Below the pieces are notes generated by a model. It was given only the letters and a program-made list of their open reading frames with translations, did no database searches and was not told the DNA's origin. DNA of 64,000 nucleotides, taken from Cyanobacteria bacterium UBA6446 (GTDB lineage Bacteria > Cyanobacteriota > Vampirovibrionia > Gastranaerophilales > Gastranaerophilaceae). The DNA lies in NCBI GenBank assembly GCA_002438405.1, contig DJOE01000017.1:1-64000 (forward strand). The letters are read 5' to 3'. How positions within the stretch are numbered: the first letter of the stretch is position 1; each line of letters opens with the position of its first letter. The position numbers and the translations under genes were made by a program. This document shows, in pieces, positions 34,222 through 42,125 of the stretch.

Positions 34222-35532
34222 ATGTCAGATAATAGAATATATTTTGTTGATGTAACAAATAGAGATGGTGTTCAAACTTCACGTTTAGGGTTGGCTAAGT
34301 TAGAAAAAACGATTATAAATTTGATGCTTGATGATATGGGAATTACTCAATCAGAATTTGGTTTCCCTACTACTCAGCACGAAATAAATTATTTGAATGG
34401 GAATTTAGAACTTGTCAAAAGACAAGCTATCAGGACGACAAAATTATCTGGTTGGATGCGAGGAATGGCAGCAGATGTTGAATTGTCATTTAAAAATGTT
34501 CCTAATTTACAATACGTGAATTTATCTCAATCAACTTCTGAACAAATGATTCAAGGCAAATATTTGGGAAAGAAAACCCCTGATGATATTATCGCTATGA
34601 CAAAAGAAGCCGTTGAATGTGCAAAAGATAAAGGTGCTAAAATTGTTGGTATTAATGCTGAAGATGCTTCACGAAGTAATATTGAATTTCTTATAAAATA
34701 TGCAAAAGAGGCTAAAAAATCAGGAGCTGATAGATTTAGATATTGTGATACATTGGGTTACGAAGACCCTCAAACCACTTATAATAGGATTTTTAGAATT
34801 GCAAAAGAAACTCAAATGCCTATTGAACTTCATTTTCATAATGATTTAGGAATGGCAACGGCTTGTTCTGTAATGGGTGCAAGGGCGGCAATTGATGCAG
34901 GTGTTGATGCTTATATCAATACTGCAATTAATGGAATGGGTGAAAGAGCCGGTAATGCAGATTTAGTTTCTTGTCTATTGGCTTGTTTAAAATCTGCAGG
35001 TTTTAAAGGTAAATATCAAATTGATGAAAATATTAAACTAGATAGAGCATGGCACTTGGCAAAATATACTGCTTATGCTTTTGGGGTTAATATTCCGATA
35101 AATCAACCTGCAGTTGGTGATAATGCTTTTGCTCACGAGTCTGGAATTCACGCAGATGGTGCTTTGAAAGATAGAAGAAATTATGAACTTTATGACTTTG
35201 AAGAACTTGGCAGAGGTGAACCTGAAATTATTGAAACCGGTAGAATGATTACGACTGGTGAATATGGTGGAATTAAGGGTTTCAGAAACGTTTATAATAA
35301 TCTTGAAATTGAGTTTAAAGATGAACATGAAGCAAGAAATATTTTGGAACTTGCCAGATATGCGAATGTTCACACTCAAAAACCTTTGACAACAAGTGAA
35401 TTGAGATTTATTTACTATTATCCGGATATTGCGGCAAAGATTATGACAGTATCTCCGTATTATGAACCGATTGGTGCAATCAAAGAAAGAGTAGAAGCAG
35501 AAATTACAAATCCCCCTATTCGGGTGATTTAA
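34222..35532 (+). CDS. LeuA/NifV-family acyltransferase (2-isopropylmalate or homocitrate synthase-like)
   Basis: 436-aa HMGL-like TIM-barrel enzyme that would condense acetyl-CoA with a 2-oxoacid. Active-site signatures are VTNRDGVQTSRLG (catalytic Arg) and ELHFHNDLGMATA (metal-binding H-x-H). AFAHESGIHADG is the third conserved block. It is shorter than LeuA with its regulatory domain, so feedback control by leucine is doubtful, and closer in style to NifV/homocitrate synthase. No nif, leu or lys genes are nearby to decide the substrate. Strong AGGAGGAG ribosome binding site; TATAAT near 34187. Confidence 0.82.
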   Translation: MSDNRIYFVDVTNRDGVQTSRLGLAKLEKTIINLMLDDMGITQSEFGFPTTQHEINYLNGNLELVKRQAIRTTKLSGWMRGMAADVELSFKNVPNLQYVNLSQSTSEQMIQGKYLGKKTPDDIIAMTKEAVECAKDKGAKIVGINAEDASRSNIEFLIKYAKEAKKSGADRFRYCDTLGYEDPQTTYNRIFRIAKETQMPIELHFHNDLGMATACSVMGARAAIDAGVDAYINTAINGMGERAGNADLVSCLLACLKSAGFKGKYQIDENIKLDRAWHLAKYTAYAFGVNIPINQPAVGDNAFAHESGIHADGALKDRRNYELYDFEELGRGEPEIIETGRMITTGEYGGIKGFRNVYNNLEIEFKDEHEARNILELARYANVHTQKPLTTSELRFIYYYPDIAAKIMTVSPYYEPIGAIKERVEAEITNPPIRVI

Positions 35533-36581
35533 TAAATAATTTCTCCACCGCCGATTAAGTGTCCGTCATTTAAATCATAAATGACGCCAGCTTGTCCTGC
35601 AGTGATTGAGTTTACAGGCTCGTAGAATGTGATTTCTGCTTTGTCATCAAGAATTTTTATACGGGCTTTTTTCGCTTGCATGTTGTATCTGATTTTTACC
35701 ATTGCATCAAATTCTTTTTCTGATTGAGGGTAAGAAAAATTTAGGTTTTCTATTACAAGACTTTTTCTAAAATCATCTTCTTTTTTGCCTAGATATACAA
35801 TGTTCTTTTCTGCATCAATATCAATTACGTAGAGAGGATAAGATGCAGCGATTCCAATTCCTTTGCGTTGACCTATAGTGTATAAGTAGTGACCTTTGTG
35901 AGTTCCAAGTTTTTTGCCTGTTGAAATTTCTACAAAATTCCCGTCCATTTCACCAAATTTATCTGTTAAGTATTTTTTTGTTGTATTTGGCTTTTGGATA
36001 AAACAGATATCTTGACTCTCTTTTGATGATTTTGGTGGTAAGTCATAATCTATTGCCATTTGTCGGACTTGGGTTTTGTCATAATCATATAATGGAAAAA
36101 TTGTTTTTGAAAGTTCTTTTTGACCTAAGCGATACAAAAAATAAAGTTGGTCTTTGTGAGAATCTTTTGCCGGAAATAATTTAAAATAACCGTCTTGTTC
36201 CCGAATATCTGCGTAGTGTCCTGTTGCAAAAATATCTGCGTTGAGGGTATTTATTGCATAATCAAAAATTTCACCCCATTTCACAAATTGGTTACAAACG
36301 ATACATGGGTTTGGGGTTTTGCCGCATTTGTATGAATTTTCAAAATAATCAATAATGTGTTTTTGAAATTTGTCACAAACATCTAGGGTATGGAGCTTGA
36401 TGTTCAATTTGTCTGCAACTTTTTGTGCATTTTGACAGATTGTATCAGCAGTTGGAGTGTTTACCATTTTGCCGGTAATACCAATGACTTCGTATCCTTT
36501 TTGTTGTAGTAGAAGTGCAGTTACGGAACTATCGACTCCGCCACTCATTGCCACAACTGCTATTTTTTTATTTGCTTCCAT
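35529..36581 (-). CDS. mnmA: tRNA-specific 2-thiouridylase
   Basis: Installs the 2-thio group on U34 of tRNAs for Glu, Gln and Lys. PP-loop ATP motif AMSGGVDSS at the N-terminus, catalytic cysteines in TPNPCIVCN and SQDICFI, and the K-D-S-H-K-D-Q-L-Y-F-L motif are all present. 350 aa is typical. It overlaps the convergent LeuA/NifV-like gene by 4 nt. Divergent from the switchable prepilin locus. Confidence 0.95.
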   Translation of the reverse strand: MEANKKIAVVAMSGGVDSSVTALLLQQKGYEVIGITGKMVNTPTADTICQNAQKVADKLNIKLHTLDVCDKFQKHIIDYFENSYKCGKTPNPCIVCNQFVKWGEIFDYAINTLNADIFATGHYADIREQDGYFKLFPAKDSHKDQLYFLYRLGQKELSKTIFPLYDYDKTQVRQMAIDYDLPPKSSKESQDICFIQKPNTTKKYLTDKFGEMDGNFVEISTGKKLGTHKGHYLYTIGQRKGIGIAASYPLYVIDIDAEKNIVYLGKKEDDFRKSLVIENLNFSYPQSEKEFDAMVKIRYNMQAKKARIKILDDKAEITFYEPVNSITAGQAGVIYDLNDGHLIGGGEIIY

Positions 36582-36710
36582 ATTTAATTTATCCTCTTTG
36601 TAAATTATAAATTAAAAATACTTTAAGAAGTGTAAAAATGACAATATTTTTTTTGATTTCTATTGCAATTTTTTGAAAAATGTTTATAATTATAAAAAAT
36701 GAGAATAAGA

Positions 36711-36718
36711 AAAGGAGG
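36711..36718 (+). promoter_or_regulatory. Strong ribosome binding site of the G-tract leader ORF
   Basis: AAAGGAGG lies 7 nt before the ATG at 36726. It is the only strong Shine-Dalgarno sequence upstream of the 560-codon prepilin frame, which makes the short ORF at 36726 the most likely true 5' end of that gene. Confidence 0.75.
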
Positions 36719-36725
36719 ACAAAAT

Positions 36726-36860
36726 ATGATGAAATTCTGCAATTGTAATGCTTTTCGGTATCCCGAAAAACCGTCAAGCATACTAAACATTAATAAAGAA
36801 GAGCCTAAAGTCTTGAAACTCAATCATAGAGCGGCTTTCGGGGGGGGGGGCAGCCTGTAA
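36726..36860 (+). CDS. 44-aa leader ORF running through the G11 tract (OFF form of the prepilin gene)
   Basis: Starts MMKFCNCNAFRYPEKP after a strong AAAGGAGG. It reads R-A-A-F directly into an 11-G tract (36840-36850), then ends GSL and TAA at 36858. Deleting one G (G10) shifts the frame so that it stays open through 36889 and joins the prepilin frame without a stop. R-A-A-F mirrors the Q-A-A-F that precedes TLTEV in the pilin, as if a cleavage site had been duplicated or displaced here. On its own the 44-aa product has no evident function. Confidence 0.6.
   Translation: MMKFCNCNAFRYPEKPSSILNINKEEPKVLKLNHRAAFGGGGSL
36840..36850. repeat. Homopolymeric G tract (11 G)
   Basis: Eleven consecutive G in a strongly AT-rich genome, inside a translated ORF. 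Such tracts mutate by slipped-strand mispairing. The frame outcome is clear: 11 G gives a stop 8 nt after the tract; 10 or 13 G gives fusion with the 560-codon prepilin frame. Confidence 0.85.
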
Positions 36861-36888
36861 TAGCCTCGTAACAAGAGTTTTTAATGAT

Positions 36889-38571
36889 TTGAAAGATAAA
36901 TTTAACCGTATATTTGATAAAAAATCAAATTCTAACATTTTACACGGTTATAAAACAGAAAGTTATAATATGTCCCAGTGTTGTGGATTGTTACTCCCTT
37001 CTCTAACAGCGCCTCGCATTAAACGTGACTCCGAGCCTGCCGACTGGTCCTGCGGACAGCCAATCAATTCGGCAGGCTGCTCCGCACTCTGCTCGGCTTG
37101 TTCTCCTCACAATGACATGATTTTTTTACCTGTCATTACGAGGAAAGATGACAAACAATTAATGAAAGGATTGGGACAGCGTGACGTAGTAATCCAAAGC
37201 ACGGAGCACCAATGTTACTCTGAAACCCTCACCCGAATTTGTAACGTTCACTCTAGTTCACGAACAAATTCTGCCCTCTCACAAAGAGAGAGGGCTAAAA
37301 ATGAAAAGAACTTATTGCCTTATTGCCTTAATGCCCTATTGCCGAAAAAACAAGCTGCTTTCACTTTGACCGAAGTATTACTTGCCGTATTGATTGTTGG
37401 AATAATTGCAGCAATGGTTTTGCCTGCAATTGTTACAAAATACCAAGATAAAGCATTTGAAAGTGCATTTAATAGAGAAGTCCATTCATTGCAGGATTCA
37501 ATAGATTCATTAGCTGCTGTAGAGAATCAACCGTCATTTTATGAAACAACTCTAGCAACAGATACCGGAGCATATATGAAAAAGTACTTGAGGGTATCAA
37601 AATTTTGTGAAACAAGTGGAAAAGATTGTTTTGGCAAATTTTACTCTGAATACTCTGGACATGAGAAAAAGACATATACTCCAAGTTATGCTGGTAATTG
37701 TGCAATTCTTAAAAATGGAACAAGTGTATGTTTAAATGTAAATGGTGGTTCAATTGATATGCTAATAGATGTAAATGGACCAAAAGGTCCGAATGTATTA
37801 GGAAGAGATTTGAGAACATATACACATACAGTTAGAGGCAAAGATGGATATGATATGTCATCAAGTGGAATAATTGCACTTAATCAACCTCCAATAAAGG
37901 ATAGTGGTTCCTCAGACCCATGTGAGGGTATGACCTGTGGTTGTGGAGATTTGCCTGATTGTGACCCATGTGCCGGTAAGACTTGCGGTTGTGGTAGTTT
38001 ACCTCCTTGTGAAACAGGTTGTTCGGCAACAGATACATCATTAAATTGTTGTAAGAAGAGGACAATAACTGGTGAATCCGATGCTTGTTGTAAGTGGAGC
38101 TATTATGATAATAATACAACCTGTCACCCAAAACATGATTATACAGTAACTTTGGATTATTATACTTCGGATATAAAAACTAGTAGGTCTTTTTATATTC
38201 GTGATGTTTCTATTTCTCCAAATAGTATTCCAAGTTCAGATTTTAGTAAATTAGATGTTGTAATTAAATATTGGAATTCTTCGATTCCTGAAGATGCAGA
38301 ATATAATTGCCGTAATTTTACTTGTATAAATTCTACACTAGTAAAAGAAATGCCGGCAAGTTATTTAAAATCCATTCAAGATGGTTCTTGTCGAGGATAT
38401 AGAATTACATCTGTTGAACGAGGAGAGGTTGTTTTTGGTGGATATTCTGCACATAGAATGTATTGGAAACAATCCGGTTCTACTGTTTATAAAATAGGTA
38501 ATAATACATATACATTGAGAGTGAATGAATCTTCTGGAAATGCTTCTGGAATTGGAGGGTGGTGTAATTAA
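36889..38571 (+). CDS. Prepilin-like protein with very long repeat-derived leader and Cys-rich tail
   Basis: The open frame from a TTG at 36889 is 560 codons; the real start is probably the ATG at 36726 when the G tract has 10 G. The pilin core begins at about residue 158 (AAFTLTEVLLAVLIVGIIAA) after cleavage at A157/F158. The preceding leader, about 157 residues here or 211 in the fused form, is read from GC-rich palindromic repeats. The mature part has YLRV-x2-CETSGKDC and DVNGPKGPNVLGRD like its paralogues. It then gains about 270 residues, including a duplicated Cys-rich unit (DPCEGMTCGCGDLPDC and DPCAGKTCGCGSLPPC) and more CC pairs. Probably a surface adhesin-like pilin; inference. Confidence 0.7.
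   Translation: MKDKFNRIFDKKSNSNILHGYKTESYNMSQCCGLLLPSLTAPRIKRDSEPADWSCGQPINSAGCSALCSACSPHNDMIFLPVITRKDDKQLMKGLGQRDVVIQSTEHQCYSETLTRICNVHSSSRTNSALSQRERAKNEKNLLPYCLNALLPKKQAAFTLTEVLLAVLIVGIIAAMVLPAIVTKYQDKAFESAFNREVHSLQDSIDSLAAVENQPSFYETTLATDTGAYMKKYLRVSKFCETSGKDCFGKFYSEYSGHEKKTYTPSYAGNCAILKNGTSVCLNVNGGSIDMLIDVNGPKGPNVLGRDLRTYTHTVRGKDGYDMSSSGIIALNQPPIKDSGSSDPCEGMTCGCGDLPDCDPCAGKTCGCGSLPPCETGCSATDTSLNCCKKRTITGESDACCKWSYYDNNTTCHPKHDYTVTLDYYTSDIKTSRSFYIRDVSISPNSIPSSDFSKLDVVIKYWNSSIPEDAEYNCRNFTCINSTLVKEMPASYLKSIQDGSCRGYRITSVERGEVVFGGYSAHRMYWKQSGSTVYKIGNNTYTLRVNESSGNASGIGGWCN
37031..37096. repeat. GC-rich cruciform repeat inside the prepilin leader
   Basis: AGCCTGCCGA (37034-37043) pairs with TCGGCAGGCT (37069-37078), with GTCC/GGAC nested inside and CCGAGC/GCTCGG at the ends. 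Base composition is far from the genome average, implying an inserted repeat that is read as coding sequence. Confidence 0.75.
37103..37144. repeat. Second inverted repeat inside the prepilin leader
   Basis: TCCTC-CAATGACA and TGTCATT-CGAGGA form a nearly perfect stem around a T-rich loop. A similar GTAATGACATG fragment lies in the non-coding spacer near 1137. Confidence 0.65.
37273..37295. repeat. CCCTC-family hairpin in the prepilin leader
   Basis: GCCCTCTC and GAGAGGGC form an 8-bp stem around a 7-nt loop. It encodes leader residues around ALSQRERA, comparable to LAHLWERAR in other prepilins of the window. Confidence 0.7.
37915..38010 (+). repeat. Tandem 48-nt duplication encoding a Cys-rich unit
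   Basis: Two adjacent 48-nt units (37915-37962 and 37963-38010) encode DPCEGMTCGCGDLPDC and DPCAGKTCGCGSLPPC. Five cysteines per 16 residues are conserved. This indicates a recent internal duplication within the pilin tail. Confidence 0.8.
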
Positions 38572-38575
38572 TTTT

Positions 38576-38605
38576 AAGAAGTTGGGCGATAGCTCAACTT
38601 CTTTT
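38576..38605 (+). terminator. Terminator after the switchable prepilin gene
   Basis: AAGAAGTTG pairs with CAACTTCTT around a loop with GGC/GCT, followed by TTT. It lies directly after the stop codon and just before the next promoter. Confidence 0.85.
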
Positions 38606-38614
38606 TCAGATTTA

Positions 38615-38623
38615 TGCTATAAT
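38615..38623 (+). promoter_or_regulatory. Extended -10, leaderless start of the TPR gene
   Basis: TGCTATAAT ends 6 nt before the ATG at 38630, the same arrangement as hom. No Shine-Dalgarno sequence is possible in between. Confidence 0.65.
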
Positions 38624-38629
38624 CTCAGT

Positions 38630-39556
38630 ATGAAAAAGTTGTTACTATCCATTATTCTTATATCTTTGGTAAGTATTGCTACACCTGTTTGGGCAAGTGA
38701 AATTGAAGATGATTATCTTGATATCGCTTCTAATTATTGTGTTATGGGTGATTATAACAAGGCTATGGAATATTTAGATAAAATTTTATCTATAAATCCC
38801 AATAACAAGCAAGTTCAAGATTTGAAAAAAGGTTTGACTCACGTAATTTCTAAAGATAAAAAATCATTTGTTGAAGTTGTTAATCCTCAAGTTAAACAAG
38901 CGCAAGAATACAAAAGAGTTGGTGATGAACAAATGGAATTGTCAGCACTAACTAATGCCACTCAAAGTGAAAATGGATATTTGGCATATTATTATTTAGG
39001 AAATTTTTACAGATTAAAACACGATTACCAAAAAGCAATAGATTCATATAATAATGCCGTTTCATTGCGTCCTGATTTTGCACAAGCTTTTTTAGCTTCT
39101 GCAATTGTTCTTTATGATATTGGAAAATTTGACTCTGTAATAAATCCAATCGACAAATATTTGTCATTGAACCCTGATGATGATTTGGCTTATGCAGTGA
39201 AATCTCGTGCTGAATTTGCTCTCGGTATGCTTGATGAGTCAAAGAGTGATAACGACAGGGCTATTGAGTTGAATGACTGTCCGGAATATCGTTTTGATAA
39301 GGCAAAAATTTTGTATAAAGAGGGTAATTACACAGAATCTAAAAAGCTTTTCACTGAATTGTTATCAGATATTCAAACTTCAAAAATATATGAATATATG
39401 GGGTTATGTGATATTGCAAAACAGGATTATATGAGTGCATTGATGAATATTGACAAAGCAATCATACTCTCTGATGATGACGAATACCTCGAAAATAAGT
39501 ATAATGAAATAAAAGAGATATTGGAAAATAACAATGAAAAAGATATACAAGAATAA
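38630..39556 (+). CDS. Exported TPR protein
   Basis: 308 aa. A signal peptide (MKKLLLSIILISLVSIATPV, cleavage near WAS/EIE) is followed by about seven TPR units (for example YYYLGNFYRLKHDYQKAIDS and YDIGKFDSVINPIDKYL). The start at 38630 is supported by the signal peptide and the extended -10. It overlaps the next gene by 23 nt and probably forms a unit with the phosphoesterase and the MBL-fold gene. Periplasmic scaffold; partner unknown. Confidence 0.82.
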   Translation: MKKLLLSIILISLVSIATPVWASEIEDDYLDIASNYCVMGDYNKAMEYLDKILSINPNNKQVQDLKKGLTHVISKDKKSFVEVVNPQVKQAQEYKRVGDEQMELSALTNATQSENGYLAYYYLGNFYRLKHDYQKAIDSYNNAVSLRPDFAQAFLASAIVLYDIGKFDSVINPIDKYLSLNPDDDLAYAVKSRAEFALGMLDESKSDNDRAIELNDCPEYRFDKAKILYKEGNYTESKKLFTELLSDIQTSKIYEYMGLCDIAKQDYMSALMNIDKAIILSDDDEYLENKYNEIKEILENNNEKDIQE

Positions 39557-40532
39557 AAAACGAAATCCCCGAACTAAAAAAGAAAACTTCTTAACTAAAC
39601 TATTGAACACGGTTATTACAATTTGCTTAACTGCAGGTATGGTGTGGGGGTTGCAAGCTTATAGTGGCGGTGATAGTTTAAAATTTGTTCATTTGAGTGA
39701 TGTCCATTTTTTAGAAAATGGATCTAATACTACATTCAAAATGATTGGAGAATCTCCTCGTCTTCTTGATGATGCGGTTGAGCAAATAAATGAGCAAAAG
39801 GATTTGGATTTCACAATGATTACAGGTGATTTGATTGACAAACCTTTTGAAAAAGAGTTGCGTGCGGTTTTACCTCATTTGGAAAAACTTAATGCTCCGT
39901 GGTATTTTGCTTTCGGAAACCATGACCGATGTGTTGGCGGATATTTGACAACTCTTGTTTATTTGGATATGCTTCGTCAGGCTAACAAAAATTTTACTTT
40001 CAAAACCCCATACTATTCATTTGAGCCTAAAAAAGGTTACAAAGTGATTGTGTTAGATGATATTATCACAAATCAAATAACTTCAAATGGGTTTATTGAT
40101 TCGACTCAACTGGCATGGTTGAAAAAAGAATTGGACAAATCTAAAAATGATACAGTTTTAATTTTTATGCATGTTCCGGTAATTGAACCTTTTTCAAGTC
40201 CTAATCATAAGTTGAAAAATGCAACTGCTGTTATGAGTTTGATTGAAAGTTATAAAAATCCGATTGGAGTTTTCCAAGGTCATTACCATGCAACAAAAGT
40301 TACTCAACACAATAATGTTTTGTATGTGAATACGCCTGCACTTGTTTCTTATCCGAATGCGTTTAGAATTGTTACTGTAACTAATTATAAAGACAAGGTT
40401 ACATTCGATTTGCAATGGGTTGAAACAAGAGAAAAAACTGTTCAAAAAATGGCTAAGTTGTTAGTATTTACAGGTTCAATTTATGCCGGTAATTCTGAAG
40501 ACCAATCCGGAGTTTACGAAATAAAGAAATAA
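39534..40532 (+). CDS. Membrane-anchored calcineurin-like metallophosphoesterase
   Basis: 332 aa. An N-terminal transmembrane or signal helix (about residues 25-45) precedes a metallophosphoesterase domain with its metal-binding set: HLSDVHF, ITGDLIDKP, FGNHDR, a histidine in FMHVPV and GHYHA. The domain should lie outside the cytoplasm. Substrate unknown; the family includes nucleotidases, phospholipases and pyrophosphatases. It starts inside the TPR gene (23-nt overlap), so the two are coupled. Confidence 0.85.
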   Translation: MKKIYKNKKRNPRTKKENFLTKLLNTVITICLTAGMVWGLQAYSGGDSLKFVHLSDVHFLENGSNTTFKMIGESPRLLDDAVEQINEQKDLDFTMITGDLIDKPFEKELRAVLPHLEKLNAPWYFAFGNHDRCVGGYLTTLVYLDMLRQANKNFTFKTPYYSFEPKKGYKVIVLDDIITNQITSNGFIDSTQLAWLKKELDKSKNDTVLIFMHVPVIEPFSSPNHKLKNATAVMSLIESYKNPIGVFQGHYHATKVTQHNNVLYVNTPALVSYPNAFRIVTVTNYKDKVTFDLQWVETREKTVQKMAKLLVFTGSIYAGNSEDQSGVYEIKK

Positions 40533-40550
40533 TTTTGAGGGCTTAAAATT

Positions 40551-41471
40551 ATGAGCGATTTTAAAGTTAAATTTAGAGGTGTTAGAGGCAGTTTTCCTGT
40601 TGCGAATAAAAATTTCTTGCAATACGGCGGAAATACTTCGTGTGTAGAAGTTAATGTCGGAGGTCATTTGATTATTTTAGATGCTGGAACCGGTATTGTA
40701 AATGTTGGGGACGAATTGTTGGAGAAGTATATTGCGTCTGGTGTTATGCCTAGTGATAGAACTCCGATGAAAGCAATTGTGCTTGTGTCACATATTCATC
40801 AAGACCATTTGTTAGGGTTAACTTTTTTTAAACCACTCCATATTAAGTCAACAGAAGTAGAAATTTTTGGAGATGGAAATCAAACTTCTGACCTTTCTAA
40901 AAATTTATCTGAATTGATTTTTGGTAAAACTTTTCCGTTGGATTTAGGTGATATTGCTTGCAAATTTGATATTCATAATTTGAATAAAGAGCAGTCAATA
41001 ATTTTGAAAAAAGGACAAAAACCAATGCTTGTGCCTAGTGGAACACAGGTGCAAGATGATGATGTTTTGATTACTTTTTACAAATCTTATGTTCACCCAC
41101 AAGATGGTGTTATGATTTATAAAATTACATACAAAAATAAGTCTTTAGTTTACGCAACAGATAAGGAATGTTATTTGGGTGGAGATAAGAAGTTTATCAG
41201 GTTCGCAAAAGATTGTGATTTGTTGATTCATGACTCTCAATACACAACAGAGGATTATTTGAATCCGTATTCGCCAAAACAGGGTTATGGCCACTCTACT
41301 TTTGATATGGCTGTTGAAACAATGAAACAGGCAAATGCTAAAAACCTTGTATTTTTCCATTATGACCCAAGCTATGACGATGTGAAATTAAATCGAATCA
41401 AAGAACATTACACAACTAATTTTAAAAATGTTCAGTTGTCATACGAGGGTTTAGAATTTGATATTCAATAA
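40551..41471 (+). CDS. MBL-fold metallohydrolase (phosphodiesterase-like)
   Basis: 306 aa, cytosolic. It starts VKFRGVRGSFPV and contains QYGGNTSCVEV and the metal motif SHIHQDHLLG (H-x-H-x-D-H), as in PhnP/RNase Z-related phosphodiesterases. Later metal ligands appear in IHDSQY and GHSTF. GAGGG precedes the ATG, 18 nt after the phosphoesterase gene. Cyclic nucleotides are a plausible substrate class but not demonstrated. Confidence 0.85.
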   Translation: MSDFKVKFRGVRGSFPVANKNFLQYGGNTSCVEVNVGGHLIILDAGTGIVNVGDELLEKYIASGVMPSDRTPMKAIVLVSHIHQDHLLGLTFFKPLHIKSTEVEIFGDGNQTSDLSKNLSELIFGKTFPLDLGDIACKFDIHNLNKEQSIILKKGQKPMLVPSGTQVQDDDVLITFYKSYVHPQDGVMIYKITYKNKSLVYATDKECYLGGDKKFIRFAKDCDLLIHDSQYTTEDYLNPYSPKQGYGHSTFDMAVETMKQANAKNLVFFHYDPSYDDVKLNRIKEHYTTNFKNVQLSYEGLEFDIQ

Positions 41472-41494
41472 AATATAATTAAACAGGATATTAA

Positions 41495-42067
41495 ATGAAG
41501 AAATTTTTTATATTACTTTGCATACTTTTATTGAAAGCTCCGGTTTTTGCTGCAGGTGGAACTATCGCAACTTATGTGATTGATCCGGAGAAAAATGCAT
41601 TTGATCACAACAACAAGGGAGTTATGTATGTTGAAGAAAAATGCTATTATGCTGCAATTCAAGAGTTCAAAATGGCAATAAGCTTAAACCCCAGAAAGCA
41701 AGCAACTGCTGTATATTTCAACAATTTAGGTAAAGTCTATATGACTATCGGGTATCCGGAATTGGCTTTGGATTGCTTTCACAATGCGGTTGTTCAGTAT
41801 AGTTTGAATTTTGAATATTATCAAAATTTAGCAGAATGTTATAAAAAACTCGGGCAAGTTCAAAATCGCCTTAGTTATTACAAGTCAAATGGTTCAAATC
41901 CTTTAAATAAAATAATGGTTGGACTTTTGTATGAGCAACTTGGAAATAAAAAAAAGGCAATAATTACGTTTGATGAATTCGCTATGTCTGAACCTAATCT
42001 CGTAATTACACCGGCAGTTAAACAACATATTCAAAAGTTGGTTTACGAATTGCAAAGTGCAAATTAA
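41495..42067 (+). CDS. Exported small TPR protein
   Basis: 190 aa; signal peptide MKKFFILLCILLLKAPVFAA, then about three TPR-like units (AAIQEFKMAISLNPRKQAT, YFNNLGKVYMTIGYPELALD). AGGA precedes the ATG. Last gene of the 38.6-42.1 kb unit, ended by a strong terminator. The unit thus starts and ends with exported TPR proteins around two hydrolases. Confidence 0.8.
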   Translation: MKKFFILLCILLLKAPVFAAGGTIATYVIDPEKNAFDHNNKGVMYVEEKCYYAAIQEFKMAISLNPRKQATAVYFNNLGKVYMTIGYPELALDCFHNAVVQYSLNFEYYQNLAECYKKLGQVQNRLSYYKSNGSNPLNKIMVGLLYEQLGNKKKAIITFDEFAMSEPNLVITPAVKQHIQKLVYELQSAN

Positions 42068-42072
42068 TACTA

Positions 42073-42105
42073 AGAGAGGCAGAAGTTGAAAACTTCCGCC
42101 TCTTC
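42073..42105 (+). terminator. Terminator after the TPR/hydrolase unit
   Basis: AGAGGC and GAAGTT pair with AACTTC and GCCTCT around a short loop, followed by TTCTT. It may also act for the convergent gene at 42126. Confidence 0.85.
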
Positions 42106-42125
42106 TTGGACTTATAGTGTATTTA

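Noticed and set aside
36589..36823. Two minus-strand frames over the G-tract locus
   Set aside because: They lie opposite the short leader ORF and its strong ribosome binding site, contain T-run-derived Phe/Ile stretches and have no supporting start signal.
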